From positions 4,092,001 through 4,156,000 of the forward strand of contig CM055606.1 of assembly GCA_029379385.1 (NCBI GenBank): a DNA stretch of 64,000 bases. Direction: 5' to 3'. This document shows, piece by piece, positions 42,991-54,905 of this stretch. Positions within the stretch are counted from its first letter, which is position 1. Each line of letters opens with the position of its first letter. The position numbers and the translations under genes are program-made. Under the pieces are notes generated by a model. The model was not told the DNA's origin and ran no database searches. It was given only the letters and a program-made list of their open reading frames with translations. Source of the DNA: Quillaja saponaria (Eukaryota; Streptophyta; Magnoliopsida; Fabales; Quillajaceae).

Positions 42991-43890
42991 TTGGTACCCT
43001 TATCGGTATAGCCAAAAACTTTATGGCCACATCCTATTAAATGATTAATTATTTGAATAGACAATATTATCCTCAATTAGTTTTTAATATTTTTTTAAGA
43101 TTTATTATTTAAAATATTAATATCAGCACAAAAACAACTGTTTATTATGATTTTTCTCCCTTTTCTCCCATTCCCTAATTACCGGTCTCCATATTATCTA
43201 ATATTCATTCTCATTCTGTTTGAGTAAAGAACAAATTTTATTATTTCATATGTTGGGTCAGGCTTAAGATTTACTAATTTTGCATCTCTCTTTCATTATA
43301 TATAATTTTAAATGAGATAAGATTTGGGTTGATCTATTAGCCATTGAATCGCATATCAAGACTAGAGCAGAGAATTTTTATTTATTTTATTTTATTTTTT
43401 CTGGATGAATCATGGATCCATCTTTTCTTTGTTGGGTTCGATAAAATTGAGATGAGATCATATTTTGTGTACTAGATTCAGTTCAAGGTACAAATTGTTT
43501 TATTGTTTTTCCTTTTTTTCAATATAGTTAATCAATTGATCAGTTAAATAAATGAGATTCTGTTTTCTCATAATTATTCGAACATTTATGAGCTTTTGGT
43601 CATGACAATTATTAGAAGAAACAAGACAATATGACCTTCCTCCTATAGAGTTCATCCAGAAAAACATGCCAGACTAGATGAAAAAGAAGATCATTAATGA
43701 ATAAGTTTTGTTGAGAGATAGATGAGGATAGTAAATAAGAGAGAGAGGGTAACAGTTGGATTACAACTGTTAGTTCATTGTATTGGTTTTTAATTATTAT
43801 TCTCTTGAGAGGTAATTTAGTCTATATTTAATACAAATATTTATTAGGCTTGTGGCCATAAAATTTTTGGTTGTGGCAATAAGGCCACCC
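42991..43890. mobile_element. 0.9-kb TIR element (hAT-type MITE candidate)
   Basis: Left TAGCCAAAAACTTTATGGCC (from 43007) pairs with right GGCCATAAAATTTTTGGTTG (to 43875), and similarity extends to about 80 bases per side. The flanks AAAACTAA (42983-42990 and 43891-43898) are a perfect 8-bp direct repeat, the length made by hAT transposases. There is no coding capacity. Confidence 0.78.
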
Positions 43891-44217
43891 AAAACTAAAT
43901 AGCATTAAAATAAAAGGATTATAAAACATTTCATTAAAAAGAGAATTTTATAAAAATTAATATTTTGATGAAGAATAAATTTTTATGTATTTCACTGTAT
44001 TCATGAAAAGTATGGGCATATAATATGTATTAATATATCTAACATACTATATATAAATGACATTGAGGTTTCATTCATCAAAATAGTAAGATATTTTATC
44101 TGGCTTAAACCTAATTATTATACAAATTGATTATAATTTGACAAAAAATAATTATCAAATCCTTATTATTATTATTATTATTTTGATTATATTAATTTTT
44201 TTAATATAATATGATTA

Positions 44218-45362
44218 TCTATACTTTATATAAATGAATTGTAGAGGAATTTTTTTTTATTTTCTTTTATACCCTTATAAGCTTGTATTATTACATAGTT
44301 ATGTTTAGTTTTATTTTGCTTTCAAATACATTACTATTTTTGTCTTTATTTTAATATCAATAGAATTGTAATTATTTTAGGACTATTTTTTTTTTCTTTA
44401 CTAATTCTTCTCAACATTAATAAATCTATCATTTTTCAATAATTATATGTCAATAACAATTAAAATTGAATTTATGATTTTTTTTTCATTTAATAAGCAC
44501 CTAATAGTCTTATTATTATTATTTTATAGTTCTTCTAAAATTTAAGAATTAAAATTTTAAAAATTACTATGAATTAAAAGAAATATTAGGAATATAGTTT
44601 TCATGATTATAATATTTTTGTTTAACTTTTATATCATAAGAAATTTTTCAATAATTATATGTCAATATTAGTTCATATTGAATTTTTTAAAATTTTTATT
44701 TAATAATTTTCTAATAATTATAATATATTTTAGTTCTTAGCAAATTTATGATTTTTTTAAAATACCATAATTAAAAATATTTAAAGTATAGTTTCCATGA
44801 TCATATATTGTTGTTAATTTTAATTTTTAATGGGAGAAATTTCATTTTCTTAAATACCCTATGAGTTCTTACTAATACATAAATACTTTTGAATTGTTAT
44901 TTTGCTTTCAAATATTCTATTTTTTATATTACCACTTTCATAATTTTTCTCTATTTTAATATTAATATAATTGTAATTATTTTATGACTATTAATTTTTT
45001 TTTCTCCTAATTCTTTTCAATATTAATAAATCTATAATTTATCAATAACTATATATCAATAGTAATTAATATTGAATTTCTCAATTTTTTAATTTAATAA
45101 GTTACAAGTAATTATAATAGTATAAAATTAATTTTCTTTTAAATTACAATGAATGAAAAGAAATATTACGATTATAGTTTTTATGATTATAATATAATTG
45201 TATTAATTCTTCTTCTATCTTTAAATTTTTCTAAATAATTAATTATATGTTTAAATTATTATTTTTTTAAATTTCTTTATTTTAACATTAATTGTTTATT
45301 AATATTTATATATGTATATCATATATACGATTAACGTATATTACGTGTTTCACGAAAGCTAG
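44218..45362 (+). mobile_element. Non-autonomous Helitron
   Basis: The element starts TCTATACTTTATATAAATG after an A (44217) and ends CTAG followed by T (45363). This is the A/T insertion and TC...CTAG signature of Helitrons. A short hairpin CGTG-TTT-CACG (about 45344-45354) sits a few bases before CTAG, where Helitrons carry their terminator. No RepHel protein is encoded. The interior contains a diverged internal duplication in which blocks at 44250-44420 recur at about 44835-45010. There is no target duplication, as expected. Confidence 0.72.
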
Positions 45363-45440
45363 TAATCTAAAAAAACTTTTAATCAAATAGTGAACATCTA
45401 GATAATTTAATTATAATCAAAACCAAACACCCCCTTCTTC

Positions 45441-45525
45441 CATGCCCCACACATGGCATGTGAGTACCATTATAGAAATGAAGTAGCATGCCGAAGGAAT
45501 ACGGTCTTCTCCTATTTTGTACGGA
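45441..45525 (+). repeat. Promoter-proximal duplication, upstream copy
   Basis: This matches 45901-45985 over about 85 bases, sharing CATTATAGAAATG, AGTAGCATGC and GGAAGGAATA/CGAAGGAATA. The upstream copy lacks the TATATA present in the downstream copy. Confidence 0.85.
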
Positions 45526-45900
45526 ACATCAACAACTAGTTATTGTTATATGTTAATTTTAAATGATTGATGTTAAATTATGAAAAAACACAAAATAATA
45601 TAAAAAATTAAAAATAAATAAATAAAACTTAATTTGAAACATATCAAATTTATATTATATCATATTTTAACTATTTCAAGTTGGATCCGATAAATTAAAT
45701 TAAATTACTATGAAGTTGTGAAATACATCAACTAGTATGTCAACAAATTAATAAATTAATGTAAAGAATAACCGATTATTATTTGAACTAAATTTAAATT
45801 AGTGAATATATTCATAAATTAATTTAACATTCACCTGTACAAAAAATTGTAATTTTTAGTATTCAGTATATACACATATTTATGAAAATGTAATTCCCAG

Positions 45901-45985
45901 GCCTCCCACATGACATGAGACCGCCATTATAGAAATGCAGTAGCATGCGGAAGGAATATATAGTCTTCTCTTCCTATTTTACAGG
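45901..45985 (+). repeat. Promoter-proximal duplication, downstream copy
   Basis: This is the gene-proximal copy of the segment at 45441-45525, 460 bases away. It contains the likely TATA box of the borate transporter gene. Confidence 0.85.
45957..45962 (+). promoter_or_regulatory. Likely TATA box of the BOR gene
   Basis: TATATA within GGAATATATAGTC lies where a core promoter is expected. A start site about 30 bases downstream (about 45990) would put the next spliced leader at about 45990-46183 plus 46580-46689. Inferred from position and motif. Confidence 0.5.
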
Positions 45986-46019
45986 GACCGGCGACTACAA
46001 AATCATTTGCCCGGCCATT

Positions 46020-46110
46020 ATGCAGTTCAGCTTTGAGATTTTGAGAATATGTAAAAACGCAGAACCCAGCGTTTGATTCTCCCTCAGAGTCGCAAAAGAG
46101 CGAGATGTAA
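46020..46110 (+). promoter_or_regulatory. Leader with uORF and two AUG-stop (ATGTAA) elements
   Basis: A 56-57-bp tandem duplication (46049-46104 and 46105-46161) each begins ATGTAA, a start codon followed at once by a stop (46049-46054 and 46105-46110). A separate upstream ORF starts at ATG 46020 and ends TGA 46076 (18 codons), overlapping the first AUG-stop in another frame. A donor CGG/gtacgt follows at 46183 and an acceptor TTTCAG at about 46579, so all three lie in the predicted first leader exon. In Arabidopsis NIP5;1, leader AUGUAA causes boron-dependent ribosome stalling and mRNA decay. The same role here is inference. Confidence 0.6.
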
Positions 46111-46689
46111 AAACGAAGAATTCACCCTTTGATTATCCCTCAAGAGTCGTAAAGCACCGATTTTGATCGGCGTTTCATAATCGGGTACGTCTTCCTCTTC
46201 TCCTTTTCTTTCTTTTTTCAATTTGTTTTGGAAAAATTCTGTTTTTTGTTTTTTACATTACAGTGTTTGATTCCTCTTCACGTATGCATGGAGGTTGGAA
46301 ATGGCTACCCTTTTTCATGTTATTGCTTCCTTCTACTGCAAATGCCTTTATGTATTTTATATGTTCTTAAAATTCTTGGTATAATGACATCTTACCAGAA
46401 ATAACTTTTTGGTAATGTATTTGTTTAGGTGCGGAAATTTAATTTGGGTACGGTTTTATTGAAATGGTTTTCAGATTCAAAGATTTTACACCAATTTCCA
46501 ATTTTTTTTGTGTGAATCTTGAGTGACGTAGTTCTTTCATGCAAACCATATGATATAATTAAACCCATTTGATTTCAGAAACAAAATTTGTGACTGATTT
46601 TATTTGAGGGACCCAGAAGCACAAATTGGTTGATTAATAATTTGAGGAAAGCAGTTCTAATTAGTTATTTTTTGGGGTTGTATTCAGAA

Positions 46690-49600
46690 ATGAATATCTT
46701 TAAAGACCCTTTCAGAGGGATTATTAATGATTTTCAAGGAAGGAAAGCATGTTACAGAGAAGATTGGAGTCAAGCTATCTCGAATGGTCCCAGGTTCTCC
46801 TTCTTCTTCACTCCAGAAATTTAAATTTTATTCGTGTTAACTGCAGTGTAATCACCTTCACAGAGCCACGACACCTTATACCTGCACCTAATCTCACTAT
46901 TCACATCTTTTACAGGATACTTGCTCCAACTACCTATATATTTTTTGCTTCTGCTCTTCCCGTAATAGCTTTTGGGGAACAACTTAGTAGAGAAACAGGT
47001 TGTAAATACTAAACATCATGTCTTGTTTATCTTAATGTTAGAACCACAAACATTAATTTATATGAATGTCTTATATATGGAATCTATGCGATTGGGTCAT
47101 GACTATCTCTGCTAGAAAGTAGAAGCTTTCTCATAATTGTTGTTTTAATTTATTTTTCCCTGTACCCTTATAGACGGAAGTTTGAGTACGGTAGAAACTA
47201 TGGCCTCGACTGCTATTTGTGGTATTATTCATTCAATACTTGGTGGACAACCTCTTCTGATTGTAGGGGTTGCAGAACCCACTGTTATCATGTATACTTA
47301 CTTATACAGTTTCGCAAAGGGAAAGGCTGAGCTTGGAAGGGAACTTTTCTTGGCTTGGGCTGGATGGTAAGAGGAGCTTATCAACTTTGCTGACACATTC
47401 TCATCTCTTAAGAATTTCATGGTCATAATCATATAGTACTTATTTTTGAGATTATTCTTCTGTATGCATAGGGTGTGTATCTGGACTGCTCTTCTGCTCT
47501 TTCTTCTTGGGATATTCAATGCTTGTACAATTATAAACAGATTTACAAGGATTGCGGGGGATCTTTTTGGCATGCTAATTGCTGGTCTTTTCTTTCAACA
47601 GGCTGTTCTGGTATGTGCATGTGTGCTTAACCAGCAATCATCTAAAAAAAAAAAAAAAAATACTAGAATACCTCAGTATTGTATAATTTCTGATGAAATG
47701 ATTTTAAGGTGGTCTTAAATTGGTATACATGTTACAGGGAGTGGTCAGTGAATTTAGGATACCTCATTCTGAAGACCCATCACTAGAAAAGTATAAGTTT
47801 CAGTGGCGTTATATAAATGGGCTACTGGGAGTTATGTTTTCCTTTAGTCTACTTGGCACCAGTTTGAAGAGTAGAAAAGCAAGATCATGGCGTTATGGAA
47901 CAGGTCTGTAAATTGGATTTACCAGAATCTTTTCTTTGCATATCACTTTGGTCAAACATTTGAAGTTTCCATAATTGACGCAGGATGGCTCCGAAGTTTA
48001 ATTGCCGATTATGGGGTGCCATTGTTAGTACTTGCATGGTCAGCGCTATCATCTGCTGTACCCAGTAGAGTTCCTTCTGGAGTTCCCAGAAAACTTGTTA
48101 GTCCTCTTCCTTGGGAAGCTGAGTCTTTACAGCATTGGACAGTAATCAAGGTAAGGTAGTGAAGCATGTTTTCCTCCCCCTCAAACTCATGCTTCGTGTC
48201 AGTTGTTGTTCAAATCCTGCAGGCCATTTCCATCTTCGTGTTTCTGAATGATTCATGTCACAAGCAAATACATTCCATAAGCAGAGTTTTGACAGCATTC
48301 CAGACTTTAGAGTGTGATAGATGAGATTAACTGTTAAAATGGAAACGAGAATAGGATGAAATTTAAAACAGAAAAATTAAAATCAGCAAAAGAAAGAACA
48401 CAAGATGTATCTGGGTCGGCTCAATGTAGCCTACAAGCTCACTAGAGAGATCGGAATTCACTATTCTGTTCTTGGAGAAAATACAAGTATTTGACTCAAA
48501 AAACATATGAAACCTAAAGCTAACTGCGTTTAGCTACGAGAAAAGCAAACCCTAACTTGGGGGCAAGCCCCCAAACTCCCCAATTTTGTTCTCTTCCTCT
48601 GCTTCGACTTATTTTTGGGGTCTTAATTATCCAACGGTCGCACAACAAAACTTTGGCCCAACCGGATACAATACAAACACAAATTAACCTTTAATCATCA
48701 ATGATATATTTCCTTCAATTTCAAATCAAGTCTCATGAATTCTGTTGGGGGAATAATGTTGGGGGAATAATGTTGGTGATCCAGAAGTCAAGGAAACTCA
48801 TGTTCAAATGAACTACCAATGCATTTTCAATTGCTGTTCCAAGTATCTAAAATGAGCCCTTTCTGTTGGGATATAAATTACAGGATTTGGGGAAGGTCTC
48901 ACCAGCAGACATATTTGCTGCCTTTATACCAGCCGTGATGATTGCTGGTCTTTATTTTTTTGACCACAGTGTTGCTTCACAAATGGCACAACAGAAGGAG
49001 TTTAATTTGAAGAAGCCATCCGCATACCATTACGATATATTCATTCTTGGGATTACTGTATGTTAGCTAATTCATTGTAAATTAAGGTTCAATTTATGAA
49101 ATATCTATTCAGATTTGTCTGTTGCTTAGAATTACCCGGGCATGCATTATGCAGACTTTGCTCTGTGGATTGGTAGGACTTCCTCCTTGCAATGGAGTTC
49201 TTCCACAATCTCCTATGCACACAAAGAGCCTCGCTGTTCTCAGGAGACAGGTTGGTTGGTTACTTTTCAAGTGCAAATTGCATCTCATATATAGCTAATA
49301 TTATTATGATTTAAGTATGATAATGAATCCAGTTGATTAGAAAGAGAATGGTGAAGAATGCCAAGGAGTGCCTAAGGGAAAGAGTTAGCAAATCTCAAGT
49401 CTATGGCAGGATGGAGGCAGCCTTCTTAGAGATGGAAACAACTGTAGCTGTAAGAACTTTTCTGCTTCTTGTTGCTCGTCTTTTAGGAATTTTCTAATTA
49501 TACAAATAGTTTATCAATTATCTTCTTAATGGTTTTCTGGGTCTAACTTTAGGGCCACAGTCTATGTGGCAACCACTGCAATTGCTGATGTGAATTTCCT

Positions 49601-51384
49601 GAACTAATTCTCTCAAATGTTCCCACTTAAGGTGGTGGCCTATGTAGGAATAGCTAATTCAACAGTCCACTATAGTCCGTACCAATGATAGCTTGGTTTC
49701 TATTTCAGCCTTCAGCAGTAAATGAGCTTAAAGACTTGAAGGATGCAGTCATGAAAAATGAAGATAGAGGAACCTCTAATGGGAAATTTGATCCTGAAAA
49801 GGACATTGATGCTTACTTACCTGTACGAGTCAATGAGCAAAGACTAAGCAATCTATTACAGTCACTACTAGTTGGAGCATCTTTATTTGCCATTCCTGTA
49901 ATCAATAAGATACCTACATCAGTTTTGTGGGGTTATTTTGCTTACATGGCCATTGACAGCCTTCCAGGAAACCAATTATGGGAAAGAACAATGCTTCTCT
50001 TCATTACTCCCAAGAGGCGGTTCAAGTAAGATACCAATTGATGTTTCCCTTTAGTTTGTGGACCTGATTGATACTGTAGGTTCAGCCAGTTAGATTTAAT
50101 ATTACGGTCTGCTCTTTTTGCCATTTAACTCATTTTTCATGAGCATTACTTTTCTTGATGGTACTTTTTTTTGCAGGGTTTTGCAAGGGCCACATGCTTC
50201 GTTTCTAGATACAGTGCCTTTCAAACATATTGCTATATTTACGCTTTTCCAGCTCCTGTATTTTCTTATGTGCTATGGAATTACGTGGATACCAATTGCT
50301 GGAATTTTGTTCCCCTTGCCATTCTTTCTGCTTATAAGCATAAGGCAACACATCCTCCCCAAATTCTTTCACCCAATGCACCTACATGAGTTGGATGCAG
50401 CTGAATATGAGGAAGTTTCTGGGTTTTATGGCCGCAGTCGTCGTTTCTCACTCAAGGTACAAGATTCAGACATGTTATATGAATTAGTTTTCTAAGTGCT
50501 TGTTGGTTGATTTTGAGATTGACAGCATTCTTTTCCTCTTTATATTGATTTTGAAGTAGAAAGGAGATCTTCTGACCTGTAATTTCTGTGGTTCTGTTCA
50601 GTTACTATAGGAGAGTTTTAAAACATGAAAAGTAAATGCAAATACTCTAAAAGAACATTTAATAGAAATTAGTTTTTGAGGAGAGGACATCTGTGCTATC
50701 TAAAACTCTAGGTAGACCAAAGCAGATTCGTTTTACTATGAACACATAATAAGTTTTGCATGAGTAGTTAACTGATTAGCTTTCACTATAAATATTTTAT
50801 ATAAGAAATAGTACTCTTGAGTTTCAAAAACATATGTCAAACTTCTTGATACAACTTATCGGGCCTTAAGTTTTGGTGTAGTCAAAATGCAGTTGATTTT
50901 CTACATTCCATCATGATGCATAGGACTTGTGTTTTCAGGATATGGAGAATGATCAGTCAGAAGATGAAGATAGTGAAGAAGATATATCTGATGATGAGCT
51001 TTTAGATAAGCTGACAACCAGCAGAGGAGAAGCTGTACACTTGCTCAAGTAAGATTCTTAATCCCCACTCGCATGTTTGAGGGTAGAGGAGATCACTTGT
51101 CACTTTGCATTATCATACATAGTCTCAACCTCCCCAGTCACAGTAGACATTTACATGACTATTATAAAGACTCATACTTCTGATGTTTCTGTTAGTTTTT
51201 CAAGGACAAAATTAGAAAAGGAAACTTATGACACTTGGGTAAACTTGGAAACTCCTTCTCAAACATTGATATGCATTTTATTCCACAATGTCTTTCATTT
51301 TGATTTTCTGCAAAATGCAAGTAAGTTGAGCACAACGGCGGTTTGTTTTGATGCAGATACACCCGGAAGAAGGTGAGAATGTGA
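46690..51384 (+). CDS. BOR4-like borate exporter (SLC4/HCO3-transporter family)
   Basis: Plasma-membrane borate efflux carriers load xylem or expel excess boron. Exons: 46690-46793, 46916-46998, 47174-47366, 47472-47610, 47738-47903, 47984-48150, 48884-49057, 49155-49250, 49333-49449, 49709-50025, 50177-50456, 50939-51048 and 51357-51384. The joined frame is open for 657 aa. Family marks are [46 protein letters not shown] (309-317), [10 protein letters not shown] (359-368), LPVRVNEQR (450-458) and AIDSLPGNQ (494-502). The tail is strongly acidic (about 615-633) and then [22 protein letters not shown] and [13 protein letters not shown] place it with the BOR4 side of the family rather than BOR1/BOR2. 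The ATG at 46690 is the first in frame and gives the short FRGII..GR N-terminus typical of BORs. Regulation is suggested by the AUG-stop leader. Confidence 0.97.
48331..48717 (-). mobile_element. LTR fragment in BOR intron 6
   Basis: Intron 6 (48151-48883) is longer than most of its neighbours. The reverse complement of 48331-48717 starts TGAAGG, includes CTCTCTAGTGAGCTTGTAGG and AGATACATCTTGTGTTCTTT, and ends TTTTAACA. This resembles the R-U5 part of Ty1/copia LTRs. No perfect 5-bp duplication was found, so the ends are approximate. Confidence 0.55.
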
Positions 51385-52592
51385 ATGAGGTAGGAGTCAC
51401 TCCTAAAGCTAAAGCAATTCTATTGGTGACCAAGTTTACAGGAGAAGGTGTTAAAGAATTCTGACCTGCTTCCAGAAACCCTTCTGATAAAAGAAATATG
51501 GAAGCATATAGAGATGTGAAAGTAGAAGCTAGCTACCTGTCTACAATGTAACTGTAGTCTCGGTAGTAATCTGCTCATTCTCTTGTTCTTCTGAAGGGTC
51601 ATATTCTCAAATCATTCATTTGTTACACCAGGTGAAATGAACCTTGAAACAAAGCCACCAAATGAGAGAATCAAATATTGGGTTCACAGTAGCATACTAG
51701 TTGTAATTAGACTATACAAATTATTAAATATCATTCTCAAGCCGAGTTTGAGTTTTTAGAGGAGTGGTTATTATCATACTATGATTACTATCAGAGCAGT
51801 AGGTCCTAAGTTTGAAGTTTTACTTTCTTCATCTGCACTTCAATTTAAACTAACCAAAATCCCTCTAAAATTCTTTTTTTTTTTTGGGCCAAAAGAAATT
51901 ATATTTTTTTTCTTTCCTTTTTTTTTTAAAAAAATCGTTTATTTATCAAAGTTCAATTATACATAAGAGTAGGGTGTTTGTTTTGGGTTATATGATTTAC
52001 TAGTCAGGAAAACTCATTCAAAGGTAAAATTTTGTTTTCTATTTGAGTTTGAAACTTCAAGATTATTACAAACTCTGCATATTTACACTTTGTTAACTAA
52101 CTTTGATTGCTATCAAAGCAAATTAAATTGAGAAATTTCAAAAAAGAAAAAGAAAAAAGTTGTACATCATAGTTCATAATTCAAAACAAGCCCAATATTT
52201 AACATCATCCAATCTCAGGACAAACAGTGGTAAGTTTTACAATGTTCAGCCCCTTTCATTCCTAAGCAAATCAAGAAAATTCACATAAATACACAGCGTC
52301 AACTGGTCAGTCAACATCATCCACCTTTCAACCACCGCTGCCTTCATTCTTTCATTAAAAAAGAAAAAAGAAAAAAAAAAAAAAAAAAAGAAAAAAAAAG
52401 AAAAAAAAAGAAAAGAAAGAGAGAAGAGGTTAGCTCCAATGAAGTTACTCATTCTATGTCCCAATAAGGTATGCAAATACAACTCGTTTTAGTCATCTGG
52501 CAAAGAGTAGAAATAGTTGGTCTTGTTACCATCTTGATTGAGTACCTCCCCAACCTTAGCCTCTAAACTATAGTGACACTACTAAAACAATT
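51385..52592. other. BOR 3' UTR and spacer
   Basis: This contains the 3' UTR and AT-rich spacer. A purine tract of A and G runs lies at 52357-52425; the Phe-rich minus-strand frame over it is not a gene. Confidence 0.5.
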
Positions 52593-52802
52593 TGATGAAG
52601 AGATGATTTGTATATTGATTAATTAATTGCAGAAGTTGTACATGTATATATAGGTACATTGAGATTAGTTTGTTAGTCTAAAACTAACTGATATACATGA
52701 TTTAAAATAAAAACAATTTTCTTAAATTATAAGAGATAAATATAAGATAATTTAAATAATTAGCTTAACAATTATAAGAGATAAATATAGAATAATCTAA
52801 CA
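52593..52802 (-). repeat. Likely 3' LTR of the copia remnant
   Basis: On the minus strand it begins TGTTAGATTATTC, just after the end of the RNase H region and a purine-rich GAGGGGCG stretch. It ends near CTCTTCATCA. The partner LTR is not in the window, so the ends are approximate. Confidence 0.5.
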
Positions 52803-54662
52803 GAAAACTAATCAGCAAGCTTCCCTCCAATACGCCCCTCAAGATAGGTGGGCAGTCAAACACACCTATCTTAGATCGCAAAGATAAAAATTTATGTCTT
52901 GCTAATGGCTTGGGCATCGTGTTAGCGAGTTGATCATTAGATGAAACATAAGCTACTCGAAGCAGTCCTTTGGATACTCTGTCATGCACAAAATGATATG
53001 CTATAACAATATGCTTTATTTTCGAGTGAAATATAGGGTTGGCACAGATATAGGTTGCTCCAATTTTGTCACACATGATAATAGGAGAATGAGGAAGAGA
53101 AACTCTTAATTCAGAAAGGAGAGATTGAACCCACGCTAGCACACAGGAGGTACCAGCAACAAACTTATATTCAGCCTCAGTAGAAAAGCAAGCTACTGAA
53201 CGTTGCTTTATGGAATACCAAGAAACTAGATTACAACCAAGATATGAAGTGGTGGAAGTACTATCATCTTTATATTGCTAGCCCAATTTGCATCAGAGTA
53301 AGTAGTAAGACAGAACACTTAGTACGCTTGATATTAATACCAAGTGTAAGAGTTCCTTTAAGATACCAACCCTTTTAAGTGCAACCATATGAACTTCAGA
53401 CGGAGCATGCATAAATTGAGAAAGTTTTTTGACAGCAAAGACAATATCAAGTTTGGTTAATAAGAGTTAGTATAAACTATCAATAATCTGACGATATTCT
53501 ATAACATCAATCGATGGAGAACCATCATAAAGAAATAAAAAGCATGTGGATGAGAGAGGTGTTGTAACTTTTTTTGGCCCCAGACATATTCATTTCTTCA
53601 AGAATATCACATACATATTTTTGTTGAGAGAGAAAAAGCCCAGTTAGTGTAGGAACCACTTCAATACCAAGAAAATAATTCTAATCCCAAGATCTTTTAA
53701 GAGAAAACTTTTAATAAAGTATGAACAAATATAGTAAGAGAAGCAGTATTACTTCCTCTGAGAATGAGATCGTCAACATACACTAAAAAATATGCAGCAA
53801 CACCATTATGAGAGTAAACAAATAGAGAATTATCTGTAAGTGACTGTTAAAACCCGTATTGAGTGACAAAAGAGCTAAGAGAGTGATACTATACTCGTGG
53901 GGCTTGTTTAAGCCCATGGATTACTTTCTTCAACTGATGGACATGAGAAGGAAAATTAGAATATGTAAATCTAGGAGGTTGAGACATATAAGCTTCTTCT
54001 TTTAGTTCTACATGTAAGAAAGCATTATTTACATCCAATTGCTTAGGAGACCACTGAAGAGATATTGCAAGAGAGAGTACTAGATGTACAGTGGTTGGCT
54101 AGACTACTGGACTAAATTTATCTTTGTAATCAAAGCCAGGGCATTGATGAAATCCCTTTGCAACTAAGCGAGCTTTGTAAAGGGATATTGAACCATCAGT
54201 GTTGTGTTTGATTCTGAAAACCTACTTGCAACCAATGACATGTTTTTAGGATGGGATGGAACCAATTCCCATGTACCATTTTGTATGAGTGTAGAGAATT
54301 CACTTGACATAGCTTGCTCCAATTAGGATCCTTTATAGCCTGCGAAACACAAGTAGGCTCCAAAGAGGATGGTAAAGGATATTTAGTAGCAAGAAAAGTT
54401 TTTTTGGCTTAAAAATATTGTTTTGAGATCGAGTGACCATACGATATGTCTGATAAGGAACAATAACAAAATGATTAGTGGGCAAGGGAATAGAGGAATG
54501 TGGGAAAGAAATGGAAAGTGGATTAGATGATGAATTAGTTACCTGATTAAGAGCTATGACATCATTGGGGTGATCTTGTTAAACACTTGTGTCCTAAACT
54601 GTGGGAGCTATAGAGAGGTATATGAAACAACAATTTTTAAAGGAGATGTGGATCGACTAGAC
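52593..54662 (-). pseudogene. Ty1/copia polyprotein remnant (RT-RNase H) with 3' LTR
   Basis: Minus-strand blocks run in copia order. First, YQTYRMVTRSQNN (about 54450-54410) precedes the RT start with [20 protein letters not shown] (about 54180-54120). Next come NNAFLH...YMSQPPRF and KKVIHGLKQAPR (54040-53880), the catalytic YVDDLIL (about 53795-53775), and the RNase H end with FSTEAEYKFVAGTS (about 53200-53150) plus 53142-52765. Several stops and frame breaks are present. Gag and integrase are missing. The remnant stops where the CACTA element begins at 54663, so it was probably cut by that insertion. Confidence 0.85.
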
Positions 54663-54905
54663 CACTACAAGAAAATTGGTCATTAACGACCAACCATTGT
54701 TGGTCGGTAAAATATACAAATACCGACCAACCTAACGACCAACCGACCAAAATATAGAACTAATATATTACCGACCAACTTTTGGTCAGTAGGTTGGTCC
54801 TTATATTGACGGGAATGGTTTTATTTTATGGGAAATTTTACCGACCAACCTTGTAATGGAGATTTTATACTTACCAACTAATTATGGTTGGTCGGTAAAT
54901 TGCAG
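54663..54905. repeat. CACTA terminus and subterminal repeat array
   Basis: At least eight copies of GACCAACC/GGTTGGTC-type words occur in both orientations in 240 bases (for example GGTTGGTCGGTA near 54890). In CACTA elements, such motifs are bound by the TnpA-type protein. Confidence 0.85.

Noticed and set aside
46630..46689. Upstream extension of the BOR N-terminus
   Set aside because: The frame is open but begins with TTG; the first in-frame ATG is 46690, which gives a normal BOR N-terminus.
52246..52482. 78-aa minus-strand ORF
   Set aside because: It depends on a translated poly-purine tract (Phe run) and has no homology I recognise.
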